64,000 nucleotides of DNA, from NCBI RefSeq assembly GCF_029714205.1, contig NZ_CP121648.1, positions 3,242,001-3,306,000 of the forward strand. The letters run 5' to 3'. This document shows positions 16,185-25,463 of the stretch, piece by piece; within the stretch, counting starts at the first letter, position 1; every line of letters starts with the position of its first letter. The stretch is from Methylobacterium sp. CB376 (GTDB lineage Bacteria; Pseudomonadota; Alphaproteobacteria; Rhizobiales; Beijerinckiaceae). The notes below the pieces were generated by a model, which saw nothing but the letters and a program-made list of their open reading frames with translations, was not told where the DNA came from and ran no database searches. The translations under genes were made by a program, and so were the position numbers.

Positions 16185-16204
16185 TTGTCTAATCGTATAG
16201 ACAA
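16185..16204. promoter_or_regulatory. probable PhnF operator between phnG and phnF
   Basis: TTGTCTAATCGTATAGACAA is a perfect 7-bp inverted repeat with a 6-base spacer. It lies 21 bp upstream of phnG and 35 bp upstream of phnF. GntR/HutC repressors such as PhnF bind palindromes with TCTA / TAGA cores, so both divergent promoters are probably repressed through this site. The binding itself is inferred. Confidence 0.7.
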
Positions 16205-16239
16205 GTGGGGCGCGGGGCAAATGAAGTTTGGATGACGGT

Positions 16240-16989
16240 ATGGGCGACGGCGATGGCACCCCGGTGACGGCCCTGAGCCGCGGCGAGGGCTTGGCGGCGT
16301 GGCGGCAGATCGCGGACGGGCTCTCGGCGGAGATCGAGGCGGGCCGGCTGGCGGCGGGCGCGCAACTCCCGACCGAGGCGGCGCTGGCGGCGCGGTTCGG
16401 GGTGAACCGGCACACGGTGCGCCGGGCCCTGGCGGCCCTGGCGGAGCGCGGGCTGGTGCGGGCGACCCAGGGGCGCGGCACCTTCGTGGAGGCGCCGCGC
16501 CTGACCTACCCGATCGGGACGCGCACCCGCTTCTCCGAGATCGTCTCGCGGGCGGGCCGGGAGGCCTGGGGCGACCTGATCGCGGCGGCCGAGGTGGCGG
16601 CCGAGGAGGGGATCGCGCGCGACCTCGGCCTCGCGCCGGGCACGCCCATCCTCGAACTCGTGACCGTGCACCGGGCCGACGGCACGCCGATCTCCACGGC
16701 GCGGACCTGCCTGCCCCTGCCGCGCTTCGCCGGCTTCGACCGCGCCTACGCGCGGCGCGGCTCGATCACCCGCGCCTACGCGGATTACGGGGTGGCGGAT
16801 TACACGCGGCTCTCGACGCGGATCGGGGCCCGGCTCGCCGCGGCCGACGAGGCGGCGCGGCTCGACCTCGCGCCGGGCCGCGTGCTCATCAGCATCGCGA
16901 GCGTGAATGCCGACGCGGACGGCGCGCGGATCCAGGCGACCCGCGGCCTGTTCGTGGCCGACCGGGTCGAGCTGGTCGTGGAAGCCTGA
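16240..16989 (+). CDS. phnF: phosphonate utilisation transcriptional regulator PhnF (GntR/HutC)
   Basis: The product (249 residues from ATG 16240; TTG 16228 is an alternative) has a winged helix at residues 15-80 (WRQIADGLSAEIEAGRLAAG, then TEAALAARFGVNRHTVRRAL) and a HutC/UTRA ligand-binding domain after residue 95 (FSEIVSRAGREAWGDLIAAA). It should repress phn genes in the absence of its ligand. It is transcribed away from phnG, with one shared palindromic site between them. A 16-bp-arm palindrome follows its stop. Confidence 0.92.
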   Translation: MGDGDGTPVTALSRGEGLAAWRQIADGLSAEIEAGRLAAGAQLPTEAALAARFGVNRHTVRRALAALAERGLVRATQGRGTFVEAPRLTYPIGTRTRFSEIVSRAGREAWGDLIAAAEVAAEEGIARDLGLAPGTPILELVTVHRADGTPISTARTCLPLPRFAGFDRAYARRGSITRAYADYGVADYTRLSTRIGARLAAADEAARLDLAPGRVLISIASVNADADGARIQATRGLFVADRVELVVEA

Positions 16990-17003
16990 GATGATATCGG
17001 CCC

Positions 17004-17040
17004 GATACGGGATCCGCTTGGTCGAAGCGGATCCCGTATC
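17004..17040. repeat. intergenic palindrome (GATCC family) after phnF
   Basis: GATACGGGATCCGCTT and AAGCGGATCCCGTATC are perfect 16-bp arms around a 5-base loop, 14 bp after the phnF stop. It is the sister of the palindrome at 7001-7037. It could stop or stabilise the phnF transcript, but no T-tract follows. Confidence 0.8.
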
Positions 17041-17145
17041 ATTCCCTGCGCCGCCTCGGCAGAGGGACCGTGGGCGGTGTCATACCAACGGCTCAGGATG
17101 CTGACGCATCGAGCCGTTGCTCCATCTCGAATTTTCGATTTCAAG

Positions 17146-17177
17146 CCAGAGGCTTGGCGAACCAGAGGCTTGGCGAA
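17146..17177 (+). repeat. 16-bp exact tandem repeat, two units
   Basis: CCAGAGGCTTGGCGAA occurs twice back to back. The pair sits inside 12-bp inverted arms (CTCGAATTTTCG at 17126-17137 and CGAAAATTCGAG at 17174-17185), so the duplication lies within the loop of a hairpin. Confidence 0.8.
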
Positions 17178-17191
17178 AATTCGAGAGCCGC

Positions 17192-17220
17192 ACCACCGGT
17201 CATGAGAAATGACCGGTGGT
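17192..17220. repeat. 12-bp-arm palindrome
   Basis: ACCACCGGTCAT and ATGACCGGTGGT are perfect arms around a 5-base loop. The site stands about 290 bp upstream of the TerB-like gene and does not resemble the GATCC palindromes. Confidence 0.75.
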
Positions 17221-17511
17221 ATCATCTCGCATCCCGGCAATCGGGCCGGCGTCGCAACCTGGCAGGAGAGATCGCCGGCAGGAGAGATCGGCTGCGCCGA
17301 ACGACCCGCCGGGGGGCGTTCCGCCCCGGACGCAGGGGCACGGCGCGCGCGGGAGCGATCCGATCCGATCCCCACGTCTTAGCCCCCTCCGTAATCCAGT
17401 TCAGGCGCAATAAAATCTCGGATGTCTCGCGATCTGACCCCGTCGACAAATCGCGACATCTTAACTATGAACGGCCCGCACGCGACGCGAACTGTGCAGG
17501 GAGACCTGACG

Positions 17512-17931
17512 ATGTTCAATATGTTCAAGTCACAAGTGTCCCTCGATCTGAGCCCGCGGAACTGCCTGGCGGTGTCGCTGATCCACTGCATGGCCGCCGA
17601 CGGGGAGGTGGACCCGGAGGAGGTCGGGCACCTGATGTCGGTGCTCGGCCGCCAAGCGACCCGCCAGCAGCTCGACGCGGCCATCCGCTACGCGCGCGCG
17701 ACGCCGCCGGCCCAGTTCCTGGCCGAGGCCGCGCCGAGGCTGCGGCCGGACCAGCGGCTCTGCATCCTTCTCAACATGATCGACAGCGCGATGGCGGATG
17801 GCGAGGCGGAGCCGGAGGAGCAGCGGCTCATCATGCAGTACGCGCAGGCGTTCGGCCTCGGCGAGAGCGAGCTGACCCCCTACTTCAAGGCCCTCGTGGC
17901 CAAGAACGATCGCGCCGTCCTGGACCGCTGA
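17512..17931 (+). CDS. TerB-like tellurite resistance/co-chaperone domain protein
   Basis: ATG 17512 follows an AGGGAGA ribosome binding site and gives 139 residues. The product is all-helical and shows the paired acidic TerB signatures: HCMAADGEVDPEEVGHLMSV and DSAMADGEAEPEEQRLIMQY. In the family these Asp/Glu clusters bind metal. The role of stand-alone TerB proteins is not settled; membrane-stress and metal responses have been proposed. It lies between two divergent blocks of phn genes, which may be chance. Confidence 0.8.
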   Translation: MFNMFKSQVSLDLSPRNCLAVSLIHCMAADGEVDPEEVGHLMSVLGRQATRQQLDAAIRYARATPPAQFLAEAAPRLRPDQRLCILLNMIDSAMADGEAEPEEQRLIMQYAQAFGLGESELTPYFKALVAKNDRAVLDR

Positions 17932-17999
17932 TCGGCGGGCCCCGTCCTCGGCGACGGGCGTCGCCGGGGATGGCCCCCGCCCACCCGGTCCCGCCGCGT

Positions 18000-18024
18000 C
18001 CGGCCGCCCTCACCGGGCGGCCGG
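18000..18024. terminator. hairpin between convergent terB-like gene and phnE
   Basis: CCGGCCGCCC and GGGCGGCCGG form a perfect 10-bp GC stem with a TCACC loop that contains the phnE stop codon. It lies between two convergent genes and is likely to act on both transcripts, although no T-tract is present. Confidence 0.5.
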
Positions 18025-18870
18025 CCCGATGATCGCCCGCCGCAGCCGCGCCGAGACGAAGTCGATCGCCGCCACCGTCACCAGGATCATCGTGACCAGG
18101 AAGGCGACCTGCTGCAGTTCCAGCACGCGGATCAGCTCGGTGAGGTAGGTGCCGATCCCGCCCGCCCCGACGATGCCGATGATGGTGGCCGAGCGGGTGT
18201 TCGATTCGAAGAAGTAGAGCACCTGGCTCGCCAGCACCGGCAGCATGCCGGGCAGCAGGCCGAAGCGCAGGCGGTCGAGGGTGCTCCCGCCCGAGGCGGT
18301 GACGCCCTCCTGCGGCTTGCGGTCGGCGGTCTCGATCGCCTCGGCGAAGAGCTTGCCCAGCGCCCCGAAATCCGAGCAGGCGATGGCGAGGGCGCCCGCG
18401 AAGGGGCCGAGCCCGACCACGTTGATCCAGATCAGCGCCCAGATCAGCACGTCGACCGAGCGGAGCACGTCGAAGCCGCGCTTGGTGGCGAAGCGCAGGA
18501 AGGGGTTCGGGTTGGCGTTGCGCGCCGCCAGGAAGGCGAACGGGAAGGCGAAGAGCGCCGCCGTGAGCGTGCCCAGGAAGGCGATGGCGAGCGTCTCGCC
18601 GAGCGCCTGGAGGAAGGCGAGGAAGCGCCCGTCCGGCGAGGGCGGCAGCATCAGCGCGGCGAATTCCCCGAGCCGGCCGAGGCCGCGCAGGATGCGCAGG
18701 AGCGAGAAGTCGAGGTACAGCATCGCGACGATCGCGAGGCCGGCCGCGGCCGCGGCCGCGCCGATCACCGCCAAGCGCTGCCGGAGCGGCACCGCGAAGG
18801 CCTGCGGGTGGCGCGCCCTGAGGCCGCCGATATCGGCGAGCATCGCCCTGCGGAACGCGGCACCGCTCAT
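18010..18870 (-). CDS. phnE: phosphonate ABC transporter permease PhnE (second copy)
   Basis: This inner-membrane permease forms the channel of the PhnCDE importer. The 286-residue protein has about six hydrophobic segments (AAAAAGLAIVAMLYLDF, LGTLTAALFAFPFAFL, VLIWALIWINVVGLG and others) and the EAA-type cytoplasmic loop that contacts the ATPase (EAIETADRKPQEGVTASGGS). ATG 18870 overlaps the stop of the preceding phnE by 4 bp. It and the upstream copy probably form a heterodimer. Confidence 0.93.
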   Translation of the reverse strand: MSGAAFRRAMLADIGGLRARHPQAFAVPLRQRLAVIGAAAAAAGLAIVAMLYLDFSLLRILRGLGRLGEFAALMLPPSPDGRFLAFLQALGETLAIAFLGTLTAALFAFPFAFLAARNANPNPFLRFATKRGFDVLRSVDVLIWALIWINVVGLGPFAGALAIACSDFGALGKLFAEAIETADRKPQEGVTASGGSTLDRLRFGLLPGMLPVLASQVLYFFESNTRSATIIGIVGAGGIGTYLTELIRVLELQQVAFLVTMILVTVAAIDFVSARLRRAIIGPAAR

Positions 18871-19751
18871 CGGGCGCTCTCCCGTCCGAGCAGGGCGTGG
18901 CGCAGGCGCTCGGTTCCGAGATCGATGCCGATCACGGTGACGATGATCATCAGCAGGATCGCGCTCACGTCACTGTAGTAGAAGTTGCGGATCGCCACCA
19001 GGAACTCCTGGCCGATGCCGCCCGCGCCGACGAAGCCCATCACGCCCGCGCCGCGCACGTTCATCTCGAAACGCAGGAGCCCGTAGGAGGCGAAGTTCGA
19101 CAGCACCTGCGGCACGACGGCGAAGCGCGCGGTCTCGACCCAGCTCGCCCCGCTCGCGGTCAGCCCCTCGACGGGCTTCATGTCGATGTTCTCGACCACC
19201 TCGGAGAAGAGCTTGCCGAGCGCCCCGGCCGTGTGGATGGCGAGGGCCATCACGCCGACCATCGGCCCGAGCCCGAAGGCGATCACGAAGAGCAGCGCGA
19301 ACACCACCTCCGGCACCGTGCGGCACAGTTCCAGGAAGCGCCGCGTCGCGAAGCAGAGGAGGCGCGAGCGCACGAGGTTCGCGGTGGCGAGAAAGCACAG
19401 GCCGAAGGCCGCGATCCCGCCGAACAGCGTGCCGAGATACGCCATCAGCAGCGTCTCGCCGAGGAGCATGGTCCATTTCGGCAGCCCCCAGTACCAGGCG
19501 GCGAGGTCGCCCGGCAGGGTGCCGGGCGACAGGGGCGGCATGATCCGGCCGAGATAGGCCGTGAAGTTCCGGATGTTCTCGAGGAAGGTGAGCGGCCGCA
19601 CCTCCGCCATCGCGCCCGCCAGGACGATCAGGACGAGGAGGACGGCGAGCACGGCGAGGTTGCGCCGCCGCGCACCGGCGATCGCGGCCGCGTAGGCCGC
19701 CGCGAGGGTGCGGGCCCTCTCCGGCGGCAGGTTTGCGATCCGTTGGGTCAA
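18867..19751 (-). CDS. phnE: phosphonate ABC transporter permease PhnE (first copy)
   Basis: This 294-residue permease has several membrane segments, including an N-terminal one (NLAVLAVLLVLIVLAGAM) and a pair around MAYLGTLFGGIAAFGLCFL. Its EAA loop reads EVVENIDMKPVEGLTASGAS, the same motif as in the second copy. It follows phnD on the same strand with a gap of about 34 bp. Tandem phnE genes are common in rhizobial phn loci. Confidence 0.93.
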   Translation of the reverse strand: MTQRIANLPPERARTLAAAYAAAIAGARRRNLAVLAVLLVLIVLAGAMAEVRPLTFLENIRNFTAYLGRIMPPLSPGTLPGDLAAWYWGLPKWTMLLGETLLMAYLGTLFGGIAAFGLCFLATANLVRSRLLCFATRRFLELCRTVPEVVFALLFVIAFGLGPMVGVMALAIHTAGALGKLFSEVVENIDMKPVEGLTASGASWVETARFAVVPQVLSNFASYGLLRFEMNVRGAGVMGFVGAGGIGQEFLVAIRNFYYSDVSAILLMIIVTVIGIDLGTERLRHALLGRESAR

Positions 19752-19785
19752 CGCGGCCGCCTCGCCCGATGCGTCCTCGGAATGA

Positions 19786-20715
19786 CTACGAGCGCTTCCG
19801 CTGCTCGTCGTTGTAGCGGAGCATCTCGATGATCGGCTCGAAGTCCTTCAGCGTCACCGCCGTGAAGTCGAGGTCCTTGCCGTCCGACAGCTTGTCGAAG
19901 GCGACCTTGTCCTTCTTCGGCATCGCCACGAAGGCGGCGCGGATGCGCGTCTTCAGGTCGTCCGGCAGGCTCGCCAGCACCGCGAAGGGGCCCTCGGGCA
20001 GGAAGTCGGATTTGAAGACGATGCGGAAATCGGCCGGCGTCAGCGGCTTGCCGTCCGCGCTCTTGAGCATGTGCTTGGTCTGCATGCGGGTCAGCGTGCC
20101 GTCCGTCTCCGAGTTCCACAGCGTGGCGGAGGCGTCCGAGGTGCCCTGGATCAGGGCCAGCACCGAGTTCTCGTGGCTGCCGGCGAAGAACGTCTTGCCG
20201 AAGAACTTGTCGACGTCGTAGCCCGCCTTCTGCATGAAGAAGCGCGGCGCCTGGTTGCCCGAGGTCGAGTTGGGGTCGACCAGCGCGAGGTTCTTGCCCT
20301 TCAGGTCGGCGAGCGTCTTGTAGGGGCTGTCCGCCTTGACGTAGATGACCGAGTAGTAGCCGGAGGCGCCGCTATCGTGCTTCTGGTTGACGATCGGCTC
20401 GACCTTCACGCCGGTGATGACCGCGCGGGCGAAGGCGGCCGGGCCGTAGAAGCCGATCTGGATGTTGCCGGCGCGCTGGCCCTCGATCACCGCCGCGTAG
20501 TCGTTGGCGACGCGCAGCTTCACCGGCACGCCGAGTTCCTTCGAGAGGTAATCGGCGAGCGGCGTGTAGCGGTCGGCGGTGCCCGACGCGTTCTCGATCG
20601 GAATCACGCCGAGCGTCAGTTCCGGATACTTGGCCTTCCAGTCCTGCGCGGCGGCCGGGAGGGTGAAGCAGGCAAGCGCCGTCAGGGCGCCGACGAGGGT
20701 GCGTCGGGTCAGCAT
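19786..20715 (-). CDS. phnD: phosphonate ABC transporter substrate-binding protein PhnD
   Basis: PhnD captures phosphonates in the periplasm for the PhnCE importer. ATG 20715 gives 309 residues beginning with a Sec signal peptide (MLTRRTLVGALTALACFTLP, cut after AAA). Family features are LTLGVIPIENASGTADRYTP, the phosphonate-binding loops (YGPAAFARAV, DPNSTSGNQAPRFF) and TLWNSETDGTL. The frame stays open far upstream, but the signal peptide fixes the start. Confidence 0.95.
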   Translation of the reverse strand: MLTRRTLVGALTALACFTLPAAAQDWKAKYPELTLGVIPIENASGTADRYTPLADYLSKELGVPVKLRVANDYAAVIEGQRAGNIQIGFYGPAAFARAVITGVKVEPIVNQKHDSGASGYYSVIYVKADSPYKTLADLKGKNLALVDPNSTSGNQAPRFFMQKAGYDVDKFFGKTFFAGSHENSVLALIQGTSDASATLWNSETDGTLTRMQTKHMLKSADGKPLTPADFRIVFKSDFLPEGPFAVLASLPDDLKTRIRAAFVAMPKKDKVAFDKLSDGKDLDFTAVTLKDFEPIIEMLRYNDEQRKRS

Positions 20716-20768
20716 CGTGTCCGTCCTTCCATCATTCTCCACGGGCCGGCGGCCCGCATCGGGTCGCG

Positions 20769-21587
<819 letters not shown>

Positions 21588-21790
21588 CAATCCGTCCGCT
21601 GTTGCCGTACGCGGGACGTAAACGCCGGTTTGGCGACAGTTGAATGACAGCCGCTGCCGCCGGGGGGCTCTCGCGGATTCTTGCGGCCGCGTCCCGGCGG
21701 CGAGGCCCGCCGCGGCGGTTTGATACCCGATCCGATCGGTCGCTTCGGGATCGCGGATGCCGGCCTCGCTCCCGCGCCGCGCGGGCGCGT

Positions 21791-21827
21791 GATCCGGGAT
21801 CCGCTTGGATCGGCCGGATCCCGGATC
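21791..21827. repeat. intergenic palindrome overlapping a stop codon
   Basis: GATCCGGGATCCG and CGGATCCCGGATC are 13-bp perfect arms with an 11-base spacer. On the minus strand the sequence TGATCCGGGATCCG begins with the TGA stop (21826-21828) of the hexapeptide transferase gene, so the repeat supplies the stop codon. Confidence 0.8.
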
Positions 21828-22443
21828 AGCCCCCGTGGCGGGCCAGGAAGTCCTCGACCGGCAGGGCACGGAAATCCGGCAGGGCGGCGCGCAGCCGCTC
21901 GTGGTCCCAGTCCCACCACGCCAGGGCCCGCAGGCGCTCGGCGACCGCCTCGGGGAAGCGCCGGCGCAGGAGGCGGGCCGGGTTGCCGACCGCGATCGCG
22001 TAGGCGGGCACGTCGCGGGTCACGACCGCGCCCGCCCCCACCACCGCCCCGGTGCCGATCCGGCGGCCCGGCAGGACGATGGCGCCGTGGCCGATCCAGA
22101 CGTCGTGGCCGATCTCCACCGGCAGCGCCCGGCGCCGGTCGAAGAAGGCGGCCTCGTCCGCCTCCTCCGGCCAGTACTGGCTCGCCCGATAGGTGAAATG
22201 CGCCTGGGAGGCGCGCTCCATCGGGTGATTGCCCGGGTTGATCCGCACCATCGCGGCGATCGAGCAGAACTTGCCGATCCGCGTCGCGATCACCTCGCCG
22301 TCGTTCACGATGTAGGAATAGTCCCCCATCTCGGTCTCGGTCAGGCGGGTGCGGGCCCCGACCTCGGTGTAGCGGCCGAGGCGGCTCGCCACGATCGCGG
22401 CGGTGGGATCGACGAGGGGCTCCGGCCCGAGGCGCTTGGTCAT
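21826..22443 (-). CDS. phosphonate-associated hexapeptide-repeat acetyltransferase
   Basis: The 205-residue protein is a left-handed beta-helix transferase: hexapeptide turns run through [35 protein letters not shown] and [20 protein letters not shown], and it carries the [18 protein letters not shown] active-site loop of xenobiotic acetyltransferases. Such genes recur in C-P lyase clusters and are thought to acetylate aminophosphonates or related intermediates, but the substrate is not known from sequence. ATG 22443 overlaps the stop of the DUF1045 gene by 4 bp, so the two are co-translated. Confidence 0.88.
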   Translation of the reverse strand: MTKRLGPEPLVDPTAAIVASRLGRYTEVGARTRLTETEMGDYSYIVNDGEVIATRIGKFCSIAAMVRINPGNHPMERASQAHFTYRASQYWPEEADEAAFFDRRRALPVEIGHDVWIGHGAIVLPGRRIGTGAVVGAGAVVTRDVPAYAIAVGNPARLLRRRFPEAVAERLRALAWWDWDHERLRAALPDFRALPVEDFLARHGG

Positions 22444-23159
22444 GCGGGGTCTCCGAGGGGAATGCGCCGCAGCACCCGGAACGGGGCATCCCCGTCCTGC
22501 CGCAGCACCGTGACGGCGTCGAGGGTCAGCGGCTCGCCCGGCCCGTAGGCCGCCGCGAGCCGCGCGTGCCAGGGCGCGCGGTCCTCCTCCGGCAGGGCGT
22601 CCGTCAGCGTCATGTGGAAGCGGAAGCGCTCGAAGACGTGGGGGTAGCCCCAGCGGTCGAGGAGCGCCCGCTCGCGCGCGTCCAGGCGCTCCGGGCGGCG
22701 GCGCGCCCGCTCCGCCTCGCTGAGCGGCGCGCGCAGGGGGTCGAGGGCGGCGACGCACTCGGCCGCGAACAGGCCGAGCGCCGGCGGCGCCTCGTCCGGC
22801 ACCAGGGCCGTGAAGGCGCCGAGCGTCGCGACGACGAGCCGCCCGACGGGAACCGGCGGGTGCCACGCCGCCAGCGCCGCCGCGGCCGCGACCAGATCCG
22901 CCTCGGCGACGCCCGGGGCGAGGCGCATCGGCGCCTTCAAGGTCGCGTGGAAGCCGTAGCGGCTCGGCGCGCGGGTCACGTCCTGCGCGTCCGCGAACCC
23001 GTCGTGCCGCGGAACCGGCGCGCCGGTCGCGGTGTCATAGCCGAGGACGCCGCAGCCGAACCGGGCCAGCCCGGAGCCGGGCGGGGCCGTGTAGTAGAGC
23101 GCGTAGCGGCACGACTCGGTCACGACCATCCCTCCGGCGAGCGTTCCGGACGGGTTCAT
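22440..23159 (-). CDS. DUF1045 phosphonate metabolism protein, 2H-phosphoesterase fold
   Basis: The protein has two HxT motifs, [11 protein letters not shown] near residue 70 and [11 protein letters not shown] near residue 190, the signature of 2H phosphoesterases that open 2',3'- or 1,2-cyclic phosphates. The core starts at [14 protein letters not shown]. Start ATG 23159 gives 239 residues; ATG 23129 ([13 protein letters not shown]) is a close alternative, and neither has a well-spaced ribosome binding site. It opens the operon DUF1045 - hexapeptide transferase - phnCDEE. No phnP is seen in this window, so this protein may hydrolyse the ribosyl cyclic phosphate made by PhnJ (inference). Confidence 0.85.
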   Translation of the reverse strand: MNPSGTLAGGMVVTESCRYALYYTAPPGSGLARFGCGVLGYDTATGAPVPRHDGFADAQDVTRAPSRYGFHATLKAPMRLAPGVAEADLVAAAAALAAWHPPVPVGRLVVATLGAFTALVPDEAPPALGLFAAECVAALDPLRAPLSEAERARRRPERLDARERALLDRWGYPHVFERFRFHMTLTDALPEEDRAPWHARLAAAYGPGEPLTLDAVTVLRQDGDAPFRVLRRIPLGDPA

Positions 23160-23240
23160 CACGGTCGGATGACGGTTCCGTGACGAGGTTCCGTGGCGAG
23201 GTTGCGGGATGGGGGCGCGGGGGACGCGGGGGCGTGGAGC

Positions 23241-25193
23241 ATGGGCAGGCCCGGGGAGCGGGGGCAGCGCGCGGCGGCCGAGCCGGCCGGGCGGGCGCTG
23301 GTCGTCGGGGTGATCGGCCACGTCGATCACGGCAAGACGGCGCTGGTGCGCGCCCTCACCGGCACCGACACGGACCGGCTCAAGGAGGAGCGCGAGCGCG
23401 GGGTCTCGATCGTCCCCGGCTTCGCCCTGCTGCGGGTGCCGGGGGGCGAGATCGACCTCGTCGACCTGCCCGGCCACGAGCGGTTCGTGCGGGCGATGAT
23501 CGCCGGGGCGACCGGCCTGCGCGCGATCCTGCTCGCGGTCGATGCCCGCGAGGGCATCAAGCCGCAGACCCTCGAACACCTCGCCATCGCCCGCCTGATC
23601 GGCGTGGGCCGGGGCGTCGTCGCGTTGACGAAGTGCGACCTCGTCACGGACTCGGAGGCGGCGGCCCGGGCCGCGGAGGTGGGCGCGCTCGCCGCCGCGT
23701 CCGGCCTCGCGGTGCGCATCGTGCGGACGTCGGTGCTGCGCGAGGAGGGCCTCGCCGACCTCGCGGGGCACCTCGCCGACCTGCTGGGCGAGGTGCCCCC
23801 GAGCCCGGATGACGGCTGCCCCGTCCTGCCGATCGACCGCGTCTTCCCCCGTGCGGGCTTCGGCGCGGTCGTCACCGGCACGCTGCGGCGCGGGCGCCTC
23901 GCGCTCGGCGACGCGGTCGCGGTCGCGCCGGAGGGCATCGAGGGCGCGGTGCGCGCCCTCCAGAGCCACGGGCGGCCGGTCCAGGCGGCCGAGCCGGGGC
24001 GCCGGGTCGCCGTGGCCCTGCGCGGCATCGACCTCGCGCAGCTGCGCCGCGGGCAGGTCCTCGCCCCCCCCGGCTACCTCGTCCCGAGCCGCTGGCTCGA
24101 CGTGTCGCTCACCTTGCTGCGGGAGGCCCCGGTGCCCCTGGCGGGCGGGGCGCGGCTGCGGCTCCTCGCCGGCACGGCCGACGTCCCGGTGCGCCTGCGC
24201 CTCCTCGACCGCGACGCGCTCGATCCCGGGGAGACGGCGCCGGCGCAGCTCCACGCCGAGGAAGCGGTCGCCCTGCCGGCGCGCGAGCCGTTCCTGCTGC
24301 GCTCGGACGCCCCTCCCCTCACCCTCGGCGGCGGCGTGGTGCTCGACCCGGCCTCGCGCCGGCGCCGGCGGCGCGACGCGGCCGGCCTCGCGGAGCTGCG
24401 CAGGCTCGCGGAGGGGCGGCCGGCCGAGATCCTGCGCGCCCGCCTCGCCGCGGCGGGCCGGGCGGGCGCGACGCTCGCCGACCTGTCGCGCCTCGTCGGC
24501 ATCGCGCCCGAGCGCGTCCGCCGCCACCTCGTCGGCCTCGGCGCCGAGGCGATCGGCGAGCGCGTCCTCGGCGCGGAGGTCCGGGACGCCCTGCGGAGCG
24601 AGGCGCTGGCGGCGCTGGACGCCCATCACCGCGCCCATCCGCTGGAGCACGGGATCAGCCACGCGCGCCTCGCGACCGCGCTGCGCACCGGCGAGGCGGT
24701 GGCGGCGGCGATCCTGCGCGACCTCGTGGCGGCGGGGCGGGCGGTGCGCGACCGCGACCTCGTCCGCGCGGCCGCGTTCGACCCGCAGCGCCAGGAGCCG
24801 GCGCTGGTGCGCGGTCTCGCCGAGAGCTTCCGGCGGGCCGGCCTGACGCCGCCCGACGAGGCCGAGGCCGCCGGGCGCGATCCCCGCCGCCGGGAGGCAC
24901 TGAACCACCTCGTCCGCTCCGGCACGCTGATCCGCGCCGCCGACCGGGTCCAGCGCCGCACGATCCTGTTCCACCGGGAGGCGGTCGAGGCGGCCAAGCA
25001 GGCCCTCGCCCGGGCCTTCGCCGGTCAGGACGGCTTCCTGGCGCGCGAGGCCGGAGCGCTGCTGGGGATCTCGCGCAAGTTCTCGATCCCGCTGCTGGAG
25101 CACCTCGACGCCGTGCGGTTCACCCGCCGCCTGGGCGACCGGCGCGTGCTCCTTCAGGCCGAGGCTGGACCTCGCCCCTCCTCCTCCCCATAA
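23241..25193 (+). CDS. selB: selenocysteine-specific elongation factor SelB
   Basis: SelB delivers Sec-tRNA(Sec) to ribosomes at UGA codons marked by a SECIS hairpin. The product (650 residues from ATG 23241; ATG 23193 is also in frame) opens with the GTPase motifs G1 (GVIGHVDHGKTALVRALTG), G3 (DLVDLPGHERFVRAM) and G4 (VALTKCDLV). Beta-barrel domains follow, then C-terminal winged helices that bind the SECIS RNA (DGFLAREAGALLGISRKFSI and LLEHLDAVRFTRRLGDRRVL at the end). It ends 8 bp before selC. The pair implies that the genome encodes at least one selenoprotein, probably formate dehydrogenase, though none is in this window. Confidence 0.95.
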   Translation: MGRPGERGQRAAAEPAGRALVVGVIGHVDHGKTALVRALTGTDTDRLKEERERGVSIVPGFALLRVPGGEIDLVDLPGHERFVRAMIAGATGLRAILLAVDAREGIKPQTLEHLAIARLIGVGRGVVALTKCDLVTDSEAAARAAEVGALAAASGLAVRIVRTSVLREEGLADLAGHLADLLGEVPPSPDDGCPVLPIDRVFPRAGFGAVVTGTLRRGRLALGDAVAVAPEGIEGAVRALQSHGRPVQAAEPGRRVAVALRGIDLAQLRRGQVLAPPGYLVPSRWLDVSLTLLREAPVPLAGGARLRLLAGTADVPVRLRLLDRDALDPGETAPAQLHAEEAVALPAREPFLLRSDAPPLTLGGGVVLDPASRRRRRRDAAGLAELRRLAEGRPAEILRARLAAAGRAGATLADLSRLVGIAPERVRRHLVGLGAEAIGERVLGAEVRDALRSEALAALDAHHRAHPLEHGISHARLATALRTGEAVAAAILRDLVAAGRAVRDRDLVRAAAFDPQRQEPALVRGLAESFRRAGLTPPDEAEAAGRDPRRREALNHLVRSGTLIRAADRVQRRTILFHREAVEAAKQALARAFAGQDGFLAREAGALLGISRKFSIPLLEHLDAVRFTRRLGDRRVLLQAEAGPRPSSSP

Positions 25194-25201
25194 CCCCCCT
25201 C

Positions 25202-25294
25202 GGAGGCGATCGGGGTCTGGTGGCCCTCCTGGTCTTCAAAACCAGCGGCACGCGAACAGCGTGCGGTGGGTTCGATTCCCATCCGCCTCCGCCA
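25202..25294 (+). tRNA. selC: tRNA-Sec (anticodon TCA)
   Basis: The 93-base sequence starts GGAGGCGATCGGGG, has the anticodon loop CTTCAAA (TCA) within the stem CTGGT/ACCAG, a long variable arm (GGCACGCGAACAGCGTGC), the T arm GGTGGGTTCGATTCCCATC, and an acceptor 3' end CGCCTCCGCCA with encoded CCA. Length and long extra arm are diagnostic. An integrase gene follows directly, and the last 14 bases reappear at 34906-34919, so this tRNA is an integration target. Confidence 0.96.
25281..25294 (+). other. attL core: 3' end of selC
   Basis: ATCCGCCTCCGCCA closes selC and is repeated exactly at 34906-34919. The integrase next to it and the accessory content in between support its role as the left attachment site of an island. 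The tRNA stays complete. Confidence 0.7.
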
Positions 25295-25463
25295 GGACAG
25301 TGTTCATAGGCGTTCGCAGCCGACCGTTAACCCTTCAGATTTCGGTGGTTTTCAGCTTAGCGGCGTTCGCCCCGAACCGCTGGCATTCGCCCCAATTCAC
25401 GCTTACGATGTGGGTAGCCACGGGAGTAGCGCGAGTTCGGCGGAGACTCGAAAGCTCACGGCG

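Larger units (their letters stand above)
16990..17511. other. intergenic region with four successive hairpins
   Basis: No gene is seen in these 520 bases. The stretch 17004-17220 packs four inverted repeats in a row (17004-17040, 17086-17119, 17126-17185, 17192-17220) and a 16-bp exact tandem duplication (17146-17177). The remainder, to 17511, is the leader of the TerB-like gene. Confidence 0.7.

Noticed and set aside
25266..25463. Coding sequence running from inside selC into the integrase
   Set aside because: The frame is open but overlaps the tRNA. The integrase is better started at GTG 25410 or ATG 25464.
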